From Pseudomonas brassicacearum (GTDB taxonomy: Bacteria > Pseudomonadota > Gammaproteobacteria > Pseudomonadales > Pseudomonadaceae): DNA of 64,000 nt. A model generated the notes under the pieces. That model was not told the DNA's origin. It was given only the letters and a program-made list of their open reading frames with translations, and did no database searches. Location of the stretch: NCBI RefSeq assembly GCF_000585995.1, contig NZ_CP007410.1, forward strand, positions 6,317,001-6,381,000, given 5' to 3'. This document shows, piece after piece, positions 1 through 8,412 of the stretch; within the stretch, counting starts at the first letter, position 1; each line of letters starts with the position of its first letter. Made by a program: the position numbers and the translations under genes.

Positions 1-92
1 CCGTCGCCGGGCAGCATGACGATAAAGGTGCAGTCGCGGTGGGCGTTGATGTAGGGCGAAGCGTGACGAAGCCAATTGACATATTCGGGCAT
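1..92 (-). CDS. argA: N-acetylglutamate synthase ArgA, N-terminal fragment cut by window edge
   Basis: Reading leftwards from an ATG at 92, the first 30 residues (MPEYVNWLRHASPY..., ending ...VMLPGDG) match the start of pseudomonad ArgA, which acetylates glutamate in the first step of arginine synthesis. The rest of the gene lies beyond base 1. It follows argE on the same strand across a gap of about 133 bases (93-225), which holds no gene. An AGG-containing ribosome site precedes the ATG. The identification rests on recall of the family N-terminus and on the argE neighbour, so it is good but based on a short stretch. Confidence 0.85.
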   Translation of the reverse strand, partial: MPEYVNWLRHASPYINAHRDCTFIVMLPGD

Positions 93-225
93 GAACCTGG
101 ACCTGTAATAAATAACAGCCGAAATAAAGACGACACAGAACGCACAGCAGGCTGGTGGTTATCGTCGGAACAGGCTTGGCGACACGCGCGCTCTCCTCAT
201 GAATACGGGCCCGGATGCGGGCAAT

Positions 226-1383
226 TTAACCGGCCGTGGCCGGCGTCAGGCAGTAATGCCCGATCAACTGCCGCAGCAATTGCACGGTAGGTTGCAAACG
301 TGACATTTCAAGGTACTCACCCGGTTGGTGGGCGCAGGCGATATCGCCAGGACCGAGTACCAGGGTTTCGCAGCCAAGGCGCTGAAGATAAGGCGCTTCG
401 GTGCCGAACGCCACTGCTTCGGCACGATGCCCCGTGAGTCGCTCGGCCACGCGCACCAGCTCGCAGTCCTCGGCCTGCTCGAACGGCGGCACCTCGGGGA
501 ACAGCGGCGCATAGTCAATCTTGACCTTGTGCCGCTCGGCGATGGGGTTGAGCTTCTGCTGGATCGCCGCCCGCAGCACTTGCGGGTCCATGCCCGGCAA
601 GGGGCGCAGGTCGAATTCCATGGAGCACTGGCCGCAGATCCGATTGGGATTGTCACCACCGTGGATGCAGCCGAAGTTCAGGGTCGGTTGTGGCACCGTG
701 AACTGCGGGTTGCGGAACTCACGCTGCCATTGCAGACGCAGGCCGCGCAGTTCGCCCATGGCATCGTGCATGGCTTCGAGGGCGCTGTGGCCCAGGCTCG
801 GATCAGAGGAATGGCCGCTGCGCCCGAGAATATCGATGCGCTCCATCATCACGCCTTTATGCAGGCGAATCGGCCTGAGGCCGGTCGGCTCGCCGATCAC
901 CGCCGCACGCCCCAATGGCCGTCCGGCATCGGCCAGGGCCCGGGCGCCGGCCATGGAGCTCTCTTCGTCGCAGGTGGCGAGGATCAGCAGCGGCTGCTTG
1001 AACGGCTGGTCCAGCAAGGGCTTGACCGCTTCGATGGCCAAGGCGAAAAAACCTTTCATGTCGCAGCTGCCCAGGCCCACCCAGCGGCCATCGACCTCGG
1101 TGAGTTTCAGCGGATCGGTCTGCCACAACGCACCGTCGAACGGCACCGTGTCGCTGTGCCCGGCCAACACCAGGCCACCGGGGCCGCTGCCGAAACTGGC
1201 CAGCAGGTTGAATTTTCCGGGGCTGACCTGCTGGATATCGCAGGAGAACCCAAGGTCGCCGAGCCAACCCGCCAGCAGCTCGATCACGGCACTGTTGGAC
1301 TGGTCCAGCCCAGGCTGGGTACAGCTGACCGAAGGTGCGGCGATCAGGGCAGCGAACTGATCTTTCATGGACGGCAAAGGCAT
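226..1383 (-). CDS. argE: Acetylornithine deacetylase ArgE (M20 metallopeptidase family)
   Basis: This 385-residue cytoplasmic enzyme removes the acetyl group from N2-acetylornithine to give ornithine in arginine synthesis. Visible M20-family metal and catalytic motifs are GHSDTVPFDG (His near 76), GSCDMKG (Asp near 108), the catalytic Glu pair in DEESS (near 140) and FGTEAPYLQ near the C-terminus. The ATG at 1383 is chosen because a GGAG site sits six bases before it; a longer open frame reaches 1479 but has no such support. The start codon is divergent from the CYTH-domain gene, so the two share the 158-base interval 1384-1541. Confidence 0.93.
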   Translation of the reverse strand: MPLPSMKDQFAALIAAPSVSCTQPGLDQSNSAVIELLAGWLGDLGFSCDIQQVSPGKFNLLASFGSGPGGLVLAGHSDTVPFDGALWQTDPLKLTEVDGRWVGLGSCDMKGFFALAIEAVKPLLDQPFKQPLLILATCDEESSMAGARALADAGRPLGRAAVIGEPTGLRPIRLHKGVMMERIDILGRSGHSSDPSLGHSALEAMHDAMGELRGLRLQWQREFRNPQFTVPQPTLNFGCIHGGDNPNRICGQCSMEFDLRPLPGMDPQVLRAAIQQKLNPIAERHKVKIDYAPLFPEVPPFEQAEDCELVRVAERLTGHRAEAVAFGTEAPYLQRLGCETLVLGPGDIACAHQPGEYLEMSRLQPTVQLLRQLIGHYCLTPATAG

Positions 1384-1541
1384 CGCTGACTCCGGGCTTA
1401 CAAATTGACGTCCATCATAGAACCATCCGGCGCAAGGAATAAACCGTCGCGGCGCGTAGGATGAGCGAGTCCTGTACACTGCACGGCCTTGGCAGCCACA
1501 CCTTCCCCCGGCTGCACACCCGATCCCTGGATTTTCCGGCC

Positions 1542-2909
1542 ATGCAGAAAGAAACCGAAATCAAACTCCGCGTCAGCCGCGAGACCCTGGCAGCCCTGCG
1601 CGAGCACCCGCTGCTGAAAAAACGCAACAAAAGTGGCTGGGAACGCCATGAACTGATGAACCAGTATTTCGACACCCCAGAGCGTGACCTGGCCCGGGCC
1701 AAGGTCGCCCTGCGCCTGCGTCGTGACGGGGAAGAGGTGATCCAGACCCTCAAGACCCGCGGCCAGAGCATCGCCGGCCTGTCCGAGCGCAACGAGTACG
1801 ACTGGCACCTGCCCAAAGCCAAGCTTGACCTGAAAAAACTCGACGGCGAATGCTGGCCCGAGGCGTTGGCCGACCTGGACAAGAAAACCCTCAAGGCCAT
1901 CTTCACCACCGATTTCGTCCGCGAACGCGCCGAAATCGCCTGGGGTCGTGGCAAGAGCAAAGTCGTGATCGAAGCCGCGCTGGATCTGGGCTATGTCGTG
2001 GTCGGCAAGCAGAAGGAAGAAATCTGCGAGCTGGAGTTGGAGCTGCGTGAAGGCGAGCCCGCCGCCCTGCTGGAACTGGCCGCCGAGCTGGCCGTAACCC
2101 TGCCTTTAATGCCTTGCGACATCAGCAAGGCCGAACGCGGCTATCGCCTGCACGACGCGGGCAGTTATGCCTTGAGCCTGCCAGCCCCGCAATTGACCGC
2201 CGAAATGCCACTGGACGACGCCTTCGCCGCGCTGAGCTGGCATTTGCTGGGCAGCAGCCAGCGCCTGGCCGAGCAATATCGCTTCAACGGCCACTGGCGC
2301 CTGCTGCAGGACTGGGTGGAAAACCTCGCCGAACTGCGTGCCCTGCTCAGCAGCCTCGGCCAGGCCGCACCGCGCCAATCGACGCATGACTTGCGCATCG
2401 CCCTGGACGCGTTGCTGGAAGACTGGCGCCCGCTGGTCCAGGCTGGCCTGGACGACGAAGACGTCCGCAAGGCAGCGCCGGAGCAGTTCCTCGAGGAGCT
2501 GCAAGACCCGCGCTGGGGCCTGTTCTCCCTCAACACTTCACGCTGGCTGCTGGCCCGTAGCTGGGCCACTGACCGCAACACCCGTGGCAACCGCCAGGGG
2601 GCGGCGCAACTGGGCAGCTGGCTGCCGCGTCTGCTGGGCGAAGAATCCACGTCCCTGCAATTGCAGCGCTATCAGCAACAGCCGGAAGACCTGGCCGAGC
2701 AACTGCCGCGCATCGAACGCATCCAGGCCTGGCTGCACCATGCCCGCCATGTGCTGGAGATCCCGGAAATGGATCGCCTCTATGGCGAGCTGAACAAACT
2801 GACACAACTGGCGAACGAACCGATCACCGACGAAATCCTGGATGCGCGCAAGCAGCAGGCGATCGCGGTGTATCAGAATCGGGCTTGGAAGACTTTGCTG
2901 CGCCTGTAA
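1542..2909 (+). CDS. CYTH and CHAD domain inorganic triphosphatase (YgiF-like)
   Basis: The 455-residue protein starts with the CYTH signature ExExK (ETEIK at residues 4-8). The N-terminal 200 residues are rich in the alternating acidic and basic strands of a triphosphate tunnel fold (for example KVALRLRRDG and ICELELELREG). The C-terminal part, from about residue 225, is helical with conserved His and Arg residues, as in CHAD polyphosphate-binding domains. The E. coli relative YgiF hydrolyses inorganic triphosphate; the same activity is inferred here. The frame extends 27 codons upstream to 1461, but the family start is the Met of MQKETEIKL. It is probably transcribed alone. Confidence 0.88.
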   Translation: MQKETEIKLRVSRETLAALREHPLLKKRNKSGWERHELMNQYFDTPERDLARAKVALRLRRDGEEVIQTLKTRGQSIAGLSERNEYDWHLPKAKLDLKKLDGECWPEALADLDKKTLKAIFTTDFVRERAEIAWGRGKSKVVIEAALDLGYVVVGKQKEEICELELELREGEPAALLELAAELAVTLPLMPCDISKAERGYRLHDAGSYALSLPAPQLTAEMPLDDAFAALSWHLLGSSQRLAEQYRFNGHWRLLQDWVENLAELRALLSSLGQAAPRQSTHDLRIALDALLEDWRPLVQAGLDDEDVRKAAPEQFLEELQDPRWGLFSLNTSRWLLARSWATDRNTRGNRQGAAQLGSWLPRLLGEESTSLQLQRYQQQPEDLAEQLPRIERIQAWLHHARHVLEIPEMDRLYGELNKLTQLANEPITDEILDARKQQAIAVYQNRAWKTLLRL

Positions 2910-2931
2910 CCTGGCGGCGCCTCTCATATCG

Positions 2932-3027
2932 CCATCGCGAGCAAGCTCGCTCCCACAAGGTTCAGCGTTGTAATCACATCTTGTGACCGCTGAAGATCAA
3001 CTGTGGGAGCGAGCTTGCTCGCGATGG
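2932..3027. repeat. REP pair (type A, GTGGGAGCGAGC family)
   Basis: Two inverted copies of a 26-27 base palindromic element, at 2932-2958 and 3001-3027, face each other around a 42-base spacer. Each copy carries the core GAGCGAGCTTGCTCGC. The pair lies between the converging ends of the CYTH gene and the Lrp gene. Such pairs are typical of fluorescent pseudomonads. Confidence 0.9.
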
Positions 3028-3050
3028 GGCCAGCACATCCTCCACAGAAC

Positions 3051-3521
3051 TCAGCGCACCACCGGCAAACTCGTCGTCGACTTGATCTCCGAAAGCGCCA
3101 CGATCGAGTTCACTTCCTGAATCCCCGGCACCATCGACAGTTTTTCGAAAAAAAACCGCTCATAAGCCTCGATGTCCGCCGTGACGATGCGCAACAGAAA
3201 ATCCACCGATCCCATCAACACGTAACACTCCAACACTTCAGGGAAACCGCGGATCGCCTCCGTGAACTCGGTGAAGTTCGACCGGCCGTGGGCGTTGAGT
3301 TTGATTTCGGCGAAGATCTGCGTATTGAGGCCGATTTTCTTGCGGTCCAGCAACGTCACCTGGCCGCGGATGATGCCCTCCTCCTTCATCCGCTGAATCC
3401 GTCGCCAGCACGGCGATTGGGACAACCCCACCTGTTCGGCGATCTGCGCGCTGGACAACGAAGCGTCCTCTTGCAGCAGCGCCAGTATCTTGCGGTCGTA
3501 GTGATCCAGTTCGCTCTGCAT
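3051..3521 (-). CDS. Lrp/AsnC family transcriptional regulator
   Basis: This 156-residue protein has the standard Lrp/AsnC layout. An N-terminal helix-turn-helix (about residues 23-51, with AEQVGLSQSPCWRRIQRM) follows the LDHYDRKIL start, and an RAM/ACT-like sensor domain (about 65-145) contains the GSVDFLLRIV strand. Members bind DNA as octamers or hexadecamers and respond to amino acids. It is divergent from the small ACT-like gene at 3647, and the 125-base AT-richer interval 3522-3646 is a likely shared promoter and operator region. The amino acid it senses cannot be told from sequence. Confidence 0.92.
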   Translation of the reverse strand: MQSELDHYDRKILALLQEDASLSSAQIAEQVGLSQSPCWRRIQRMKEEGIIRGQVTLLDRKKIGLNTQIFAEIKLNAHGRSNFTEFTEAIRGFPEVLECYVLMGSVDFLLRIVTADIEAYERFFFEKLSMVPGIQEVNSIVALSEIKSTTSLPVVR

Positions 3522-3646
3522 TGATAAACCTCAAATAACCTGATCAGAGAATCAAGCAATTCGTATGAATCTTTAAAACGCTTATATTAGATAAGAAATA
3601 CCCCGCGACGCATGTAAATATTTCTCCCGACCGCAGGAGATCAAAC

Positions 3647-3985
3647 ATGCCCCCATTCGAAGCCGTCGCCACTGCCCCGAGCCGCGCCGACGTCTGGCAC
3701 AGCGCCAATACTCATTGCCGTGCCCAGTACCATTTACTGGCCGAAGCCGAACCGGATCTGCTGTGCCGGGCGCTGAACCTGTTTGCCCTTCAGGGACTGA
3801 CGCCGCAGCAAGTGCACGTCGAACGTCAGCACGATCTGCTGTCGATGGAGATCGTCGTGGACCGGCTGAGCTGGCACCGTGCCCAGGTCATCGCTGAAAA
3901 ATTGCGTAACCTGGTCAGCGTGTGTTCAGTGGACCTGCAAGACCTTGATATTGCGCGGGTTGAGCCGATCCAGGCGGCGGGCTGA
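3647..3985 (+). CDS. Small ACT-like domain protein, function unknown
   Basis: This 112-residue protein has no signal peptide or membrane segment. Residues 40-100 (CRALNLFALQGL, HVERQ, LLSMEIVVDRL, AEKLRNLVSVCSVDL) show the beta-alpha-beta-beta-alpha-beta pattern of an ACT domain and resemble the small regulatory subunit of acetolactate synthase (IlvM type). No catalytic subunit is adjacent. It starts at ATG 3647 after GCAGGAG and is divergent from an Lrp regulator, which suggests amino-acid-linked control. The ACT assignment is my inference from pattern, not from a search. Confidence 0.7.
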   Translation: MPPFEAVATAPSRADVWHSANTHCRAQYHLLAEAEPDLLCRALNLFALQGLTPQQVHVERQHDLLSMEIVVDRLSWHRAQVIAEKLRNLVSVCSVDLQDLDIARVEPIQAAG

Positions 3986-4130
3986 GCGCCACAAGGCAAG
4001 AATTCGAAACGCATTGGTCGGGTAGTGGCCCAACGATCCATGTGGTCAGGACTATTCTTTTGCAGACCAAGCCAAGACGCCGAAGCGTCTGTATCGCGGC
4101 TTTGCTGCAATTGTCCAATAGGAAACCCGC

Positions 4131-5915
4131 ATGTCCACCAAACACGCCACTCAGGACCGCTGGCTGGACCTCAACGATCTGCTGCGCCAACTGGTCGCCC
4201 AGGGCTTCATCAGCCAGGACTGCGCCGAGACCGCGCTCAATGCCCGCCGACGCCACAGCGCCCATGCCCAGTTGCACCCACTGGAGTTCATCGCCAACCA
4301 GCATCTGGACGACCTCAGCCGCCCCGGCAAGCGCCTGGATCTGGAGAGCCTGACCCTGTGGCTGTCCCAACAGGCCGGGCAACCCTACATGCGTATCGAC
4401 CCGCTGAAAATCAACGTGGCGGCCATCACGCCACTGATGTCCTATGCCTTTGCGCAGCGGCACAAGATTCTCGCGGTGGCAGTCGACCGCGACGCCGTCA
4501 CTGTCGCCAGCGCCCAGCCCTATGTCAGCAGTTGGGAAGCGGACCTGACCCACGTGCTCAAGTTGCCCATCCAGCGGGTGGTCGCCAATCCGGTGGATAT
4601 CCAGCGCCTGAGCGTGGAGTTCTATCGCCTGGCCAAATCGGTCAGCGGCGCCAATACGGTCGACCAGCAACCGAGCAACCTGAGCAATTTCGAACAGTTG
4701 CTCAATCTGGGCGCCAGCGACCAGGAGCCGGACGCCAACGACGCCCATATCGTCAATATTGTCGACTGGCTGTTCCAGTACGCCTTCCAGCAGCGCGCCA
4801 GCGATATCCACATCGAACCGCGTCGCGAACAGGGCACGGTGCGGTTTCGCATCGACGGGGTGCTGCACACCGTCTATCAGTTCCCACCGCAGGTGACGAT
4901 GGCGATCATCAGCCGCCTCAAGAGCCTGGGGCGTATGAACGTGGCGGAAAAGCGCAAACCCCAGGACGGTCGGGTCAAGACCAAGACCCCGGATGGCGGC
5001 GAAGTGGAACTGCGCTTGTCGACCTTGCCAACGGCGTTTGGCGAAAAAATGGTCATGCGGATCTTCGACCCGGAAGTGCTGCTCAAGGACTTCGACCAGC
5101 TCGGTTTCTCCGCCGACGACTTGCGCCGCTGGCAGGACATGACTCGCCAGCCCAACGGCATCATCCTGGTGACCGGGCCGACCGGTTCCGGCAAAACCAC
5201 CACCCTCTACACCACCCTCAAGAAACTGGCGACGTCGGAGGTGAACCTCTGCACCATTGAAGACCCGATTGAAATGGTCGAAGGCTCCTTCAACCAGATG
5301 CAAGTCCAGCACAACATCGACCTGACCTTCGCTGCCGGCGTACGCGCGCTGATGCGACAAGACCCGGACATCATCATGATCGGTGAGATCCGCGACCTGG
5401 AAACCGCTGAAATGGCGATCCAGGCAGCACTTACCGGGCACCTTGTGCTCTCGACCCTGCACACCAACGATGCGCCGAGCGCCATCAGCCGCCTGCTGGA
5501 ACTCGGCGTGCCCCATTACCTGATCAAGGCCACGGTGCTCGGGGTCATGGCCCAGCGCCTGGTGCGCACGCTCTGCCCGCACTGCAAGGCGCCCCTGACC
5601 CTGGACGAAGACGACTGGCAAACCCTGACCCGGCCCTGGCAGGCGCCGCTGCCAGGCAATGCCCAACAGGCCGTCGGCTGCCTGGAGTGCCGCGACACCG
5701 GCTATCGCGGCCGGGCCGGGGTCTACGAAATCATGCAGCTGACCGACAGCGTCAAGGCATTGATCCATCCCGACACTGACCTGCTGGCGGTGCGCCGCCA
5801 GGCGTTCAAGGAAGGCATGCGCAGCCTGCGGCTTTCGGGGGCACAAAAGGTGGCGGCGGGCTTGACCACCGTTGAGGAAGTCCTGCGCGTGACACCGCAA
5901 AGCGAACAGAAGTAG
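4131..5915 (+). CDS. Orphan GspE/PilB-type secretion ATPase
   Basis: This 594-residue protein is a type II secretion/type IV pilus assembly ATPase. It has an N-terminal GspE-N-like domain (about 40-150), then the ATPase core with Walker A GPTGSGKTT (near 347), an Asp box around IEDPIE, Walker B DPDIIMIGEIRD and a His box (HLVLSTLHTNDA). A four-cysteine zinc site (CPHC near 481 and CLEC near 516) precedes the C-terminal subdomain. These proteins drive pseudopilus or pilus assembly at the inner membrane. No secretin, platform protein or pseudopilin gene is nearby, so the partner machine must be encoded elsewhere or the protein has another role. Confidence 0.9.
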   Translation: MSTKHATQDRWLDLNDLLRQLVAQGFISQDCAETALNARRRHSAHAQLHPLEFIANQHLDDLSRPGKRLDLESLTLWLSQQAGQPYMRIDPLKINVAAITPLMSYAFAQRHKILAVAVDRDAVTVASAQPYVSSWEADLTHVLKLPIQRVVANPVDIQRLSVEFYRLAKSVSGANTVDQQPSNLSNFEQLLNLGASDQEPDANDAHIVNIVDWLFQYAFQQRASDIHIEPRREQGTVRFRIDGVLHTVYQFPPQVTMAIISRLKSLGRMNVAEKRKPQDGRVKTKTPDGGEVELRLSTLPTAFGEKMVMRIFDPEVLLKDFDQLGFSADDLRRWQDMTRQPNGIILVTGPTGSGKTTTLYTTLKKLATSEVNLCTIEDPIEMVEGSFNQMQVQHNIDLTFAAGVRALMRQDPDIIMIGEIRDLETAEMAIQAALTGHLVLSTLHTNDAPSAISRLLELGVPHYLIKATVLGVMAQRLVRTLCPHCKAPLTLDEDDWQTLTRPWQAPLPGNAQQAVGCLECRDTGYRGRAGVYEIMQLTDSVKALIHPDTDLLAVRRQAFKEGMRSLRLSGAQKVAAGLTTVEEVLRVTPQSEQK

Positions 5916-6031
5916 CAGTCTGGAGGCCGGAAAACTCCCACAAATAAACCGGAAAGGTCCATAGGGAAGATAACGACCGCTTGCCCTACACTCAGGGCTC
6001 GCCAATCATTTCAATCGAACAGGGAACAGTC

Positions 6032-6952
6032 ATGCAGATCGGTAGCGTACTTTTACTTTTTGTCGGCCTCGTGGTCGCCATCCTGTTCATGGGTTTCAAG
6101 GTCGTGCCCCAGGGCTACCAATGGACCGTCGAGCGGTTCGGTCGCTACACCAACACGCTCAAGCCGGGCCTGAACATCATCATCCCGGTGATGGATCGTA
6201 TCGGTCGCAAGATCAACGTCATGGAAAGCGTGCTGGACATCCCGCCCCAGGAAGTCATCACCGCCGACAATGCCACGGTGCAGATCGACGCCGTGTGCTT
6301 CTTCCAAGTGGTCAATACGGCCCAGGCGGCCTACGAGGTCAACAACCTCGAACACGCCATCCGCAACCTGCTGCAAACCAACATCCGCACCGTACTGGGA
6401 TCCATGGAGCTGGACGCGATGCTGAGCCAACGCGACGGTATCAATGAAAAGCTGCTGCGCACGGTCGATGAAGCCACAGCACCGTGGGGCATCAAGATCA
6501 CCCGGATCGAGATCAAGGACATCAGCCCGCCGGCCGACCTGATGGCCGCCATGTCGGGGCAGATGAAAGCCGAACGCATCAAGCGCGCCCAGATCCTGGA
6601 AGCCGAGGGCCTGCGAGCGTCGGCGATTCTCACCGCCGAAGGCAAGAAGCAGGCGCAAATCCTTGAGGCCGAGGGCAGCCGCCAGGCCGCATTCCTTGAG
6701 TCCGAAGCCCGTGAGCGCCAGGCAGAAGCCGAGGCCCTGGCCACCAAGGTGGTGTCCCAGGCGATTGCCGACGGTAACGTCCAGGCCGTGAACTACTTCG
6801 TTGCGCAAAAATACATCGATGCCTTGGGCCGCCTGGCCTCGGCCAACAACAGCAAGGTGATCCTCATGCCGCTGGAAGCCAGCCAGGTCATCGGTGCCGT
6901 CGGCGGCATCGGGGAGATCGTCAAGGCCACTTTCGACAGCAAGAAAGCCTGA
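6032..6952 (+). CDS. SPFH/Band 7 (stomatin-like, QmcA-type) membrane protein
   Basis: This 306-residue protein has one N-terminal membrane segment (residues 2-22, [13 protein letters not shown]), then an SPFH domain ([32 protein letters not shown]) and a long charged coiled coil rich in Ala, Glu and Gln (about 175-245). Bacterial relatives form membrane-bound oligomeric cages that associate with NfeD proteins and proteases. The ATG at 6032 follows an AGGGAAC site; an upstream in-frame Met at 5981 lacks support. It is transcribed with the NfeD gene 10 bases downstream. Confidence 0.92.
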   Translation: MQIGSVLLLFVGLVVAILFMGFKVVPQGYQWTVERFGRYTNTLKPGLNIIIPVMDRIGRKINVMESVLDIPPQEVITADNATVQIDAVCFFQVVNTAQAAYEVNNLEHAIRNLLQTNIRTVLGSMELDAMLSQRDGINEKLLRTVDEATAPWGIKITRIEIKDISPPADLMAAMSGQMKAERIKRAQILEAEGLRASAILTAEGKKQAQILEAEGSRQAAFLESEARERQAEAEALATKVVSQAIADGNVQAVNYFVAQKYIDALGRLASANNSKVILMPLEASQVIGAVGGIGEIVKATFDSKKA

Positions 6953-6961
6953 GGCGCCTGT

Positions 6962-7411
6962 ATGTGGATGTTCCTGCAACACATGTCCTACTGGGACTGG
7001 CTGGCGTTGGGCGTCATCCTGCTGATCCTGGAGGTGTTCGGCGCCGGCGGCTACTTGCTGTGGATCGGCATGGCCGCTGCTGCGGTGGGCGTCTTGACCT
7101 TCATCCTGCCGCAGATGTCGTGGGAGATGCAGTTCCTGTTGTTCGGTCTGTTTGCCATCGCGACAGCGCTGTACTGGTGGCGACGCCAGCGCAGCGCCGT
7201 TCGCGAAAGCGATCAGCCGCACCTGAACCTGCGCGGGCAGGAGCTGATCGGCAAGGTGTTCCAGGTTCATGAAGCAATTATCGATGGACGTGGCAAGATC
7301 AAGGTTGCCGACGGTGTGTGGTTGGCCAAAGGGCCCGAGTCGGCGGTTGGCACACGGGTCAGGGTGGTGGCGCAGGAAGGTGCGGTGCTGCAGGTGGAAC
7401 GGGCTGACTGA
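6962..7411 (+). CDS. NfeD family membrane protein
   Basis: This 149-residue protein has two to three membrane segments in the first 75 residues (LALGVILLILEVF, GGYLLWIGMAAAAVGVLTFIL, FLLFGLFAIATALYWW). A C-terminal OB-fold-like domain follows (about 85-149, LRGQELIGKVFQV, VADGVWLAKGPE, GTRVRVVAQEG). This is the short NfeD form without a protease domain, which pairs with SPFH proteins in membrane quality control. The SPFH gene ends 9 bases upstream, so the pair is one operon. A second ATG at 6968 is a possible alternative start. Confidence 0.9.
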   Translation: MWMFLQHMSYWDWLALGVILLILEVFGAGGYLLWIGMAAAAVGVLTFILPQMSWEMQFLLFGLFAIATALYWWRRQRSAVRESDQPHLNLRGQELIGKVFQVHEAIIDGRGKIKVADGVWLAKGPESAVGTRVRVVAQEGAVLQVERAD

Positions 7412-7479
7412 TCAGTCATGGAACTGAATCGAGGCGCAGGCTATCCAACGTTATAGTTAACCCAGTGGAGTCACCTATC

Positions 7480-7797
7480 ATGCGTCTCAAACTTGCTGTC
7501 GCTACCCTAGCCTTGCTGTCTCTTCCTGTTGGCTCGGCAATGGCCGACACGTTTTGGCGTAACGTCATCTCATCCGGTGCGACCACCGGTTCCACCTACC
7601 TGACCTTCAAGGATCATAAGCTGATCGTCGCCGCCCAGGACGACGCCGGCAGCTTCGTCGCCAGTGATGGCGGTATCCGTGGCCCTTACCTGGAAGCAGC
7701 GATGCAGAAAGTGCGCGCCGACAACCCAGGCCTGCAGGCCACCGACATGGAGCTGGCCAACGCGATCCTGGCGAAAAACGCCGTCGCCCAGGACTGA
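7480..7797 (+). CDS. DUF2388 domain secreted protein
   Basis: This 105-residue protein has a clear Sec signal peptide (MRLKLAVATLALLSLPVGSAMA, cleavage after residue 22), so the mature form is a periplasmic or secreted peptide of about 83 residues. The body (SSGATTGSTYLTFKDHK, ASDGGIRGPYLEAA) is typical of the DUF2388 family found in pseudomonads; its function is unknown. The ATG at 7480 follows GGAG with nine bases of spacing. A strong intrinsic terminator follows directly, so the gene is probably monocistronic. Confidence 0.85.
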   Translation: MRLKLAVATLALLSLPVGSAMADTFWRNVISSGATTGSTYLTFKDHKLIVAAQDDAGSFVASDGGIRGPYLEAAMQKVRADNPGLQATDMELANAILAKNAVAQD

Positions 7798-7811
7798 TTC
7801 CAGGCTACGAA

Positions 7812-7841
7812 AAATGCCGCTCGATTGAGCGGCATTTTTTT
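7812..7841 (+). terminator. Intrinsic terminator of the DUF2388 gene
   Basis: A nine-pair stem (ATGCCGCTC at 7814-7822 with GAGCGGCAT at 7827-7835), a four-base loop and a run of seven T lie 15 bases after the stop codon. Confidence 0.93.
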
Positions 7842-7873
7842 GCCCGGTGAAAATCCCAAGGCTATCCCCACCC

Positions 7874-7964
7874 CTGTGGGAGCGAGCTTGCTCGCGATAG
7901 CGGAGTGTCAGCCTACATCAATGCTGCTGATCTAACGCTATCGCGAGCAAGCTCGCTCCCACAG
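7874..7964. repeat. REP pair (type A)
   Basis: Inverted copies at 7874-7900 and 7938-7964 with the GAGCGAGCTTGCTCGCGATAG core lie between the converging DUF2388 and gcvH genes. Confidence 0.9.
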
Positions 7965-7976
7965 GTGCAGTCGTCC

Positions 7977-8360
7977 TTATTCGCCGATGGCAGCCTTGTA
8001 ACCCGCAGCGTCCAGCAACTTGTCCAGTTCAGACTTGTCGCTTGGCTTGAGCTTGAAGATCCAGGCGCCGTACGGATCGGAGTTCAGCGACTCAGGCGAA
8101 CCGCTCAGCTCTTCATTGACCGCAATCACTTCACCCGCAATCGGGGAGTAGATGTCGGAAGCAGCTTTGACCGACTCCACCACACCGGCTTGGTCACCTG
8201 CGGCAAAACTCTTACCGACCTCAGTCAGTTCGACAAATACCACATCACCCAAAGCTTCCTGCGCGTGGTCACTGATGCCCACGGTGACGGTACCGTCGGC
8301 TTCCAGACGCGCCCACTCATGGCTTTCGGCAAAACGCAGTTCGGCAGGGATATCACTCAT
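7977..8360 (-). CDS. gcvH: Glycine cleavage system H protein
   Basis: This 127-residue lipoyl carrier protein shuttles the aminomethyl group between the P, T and L proteins of the glycine cleavage system. The lipoylated lysine is Lys65 in VESVKAASD, and the fold landmarks [16 protein letters not shown] (here [12 protein letters not shown]) and ESLNSDPYG are present. ATG 8360 follows a GAGG site; an upstream Met at 8375 is not needed. It lies 52 bases after gcvT in the same direction. The P-protein gene, which follows gcvH in P. aeruginosa, is not present in the window. Confidence 0.96.
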   Translation of the reverse strand: MSDIPAELRFAESHEWARLEADGTVTVGISDHAQEALGDVVFVELTEVGKSFAAGDQAGVVESVKAASDIYSPIAGEVIAVNEELSGSPESLNSDPYGAWIFKLKPSDKSELDKLLDAAGYKAAIGE

Positions 8361-8412
8361 ATTCTGTGTCCTCAAGAGAAAGTGTCAGCGGCCAGCGGCC
8401 TGCCGCAAAAGG

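Noticed and set aside
3915..6005. Long open frame (696 codons) on the minus strand across the GspE gene
   Set aside because: It is antisense to a gene with clear motifs; its sequence is rich in His, Gln and Arg without family features, as expected for a GC-rich shadow frame.
7412..7480. AlgU-type (GAACTT/TCTGA) promoter before the DUF2388 gene
   Set aside because: A GAACT sequence is present, but no TCTGA element stands at 16-17 bases from it.
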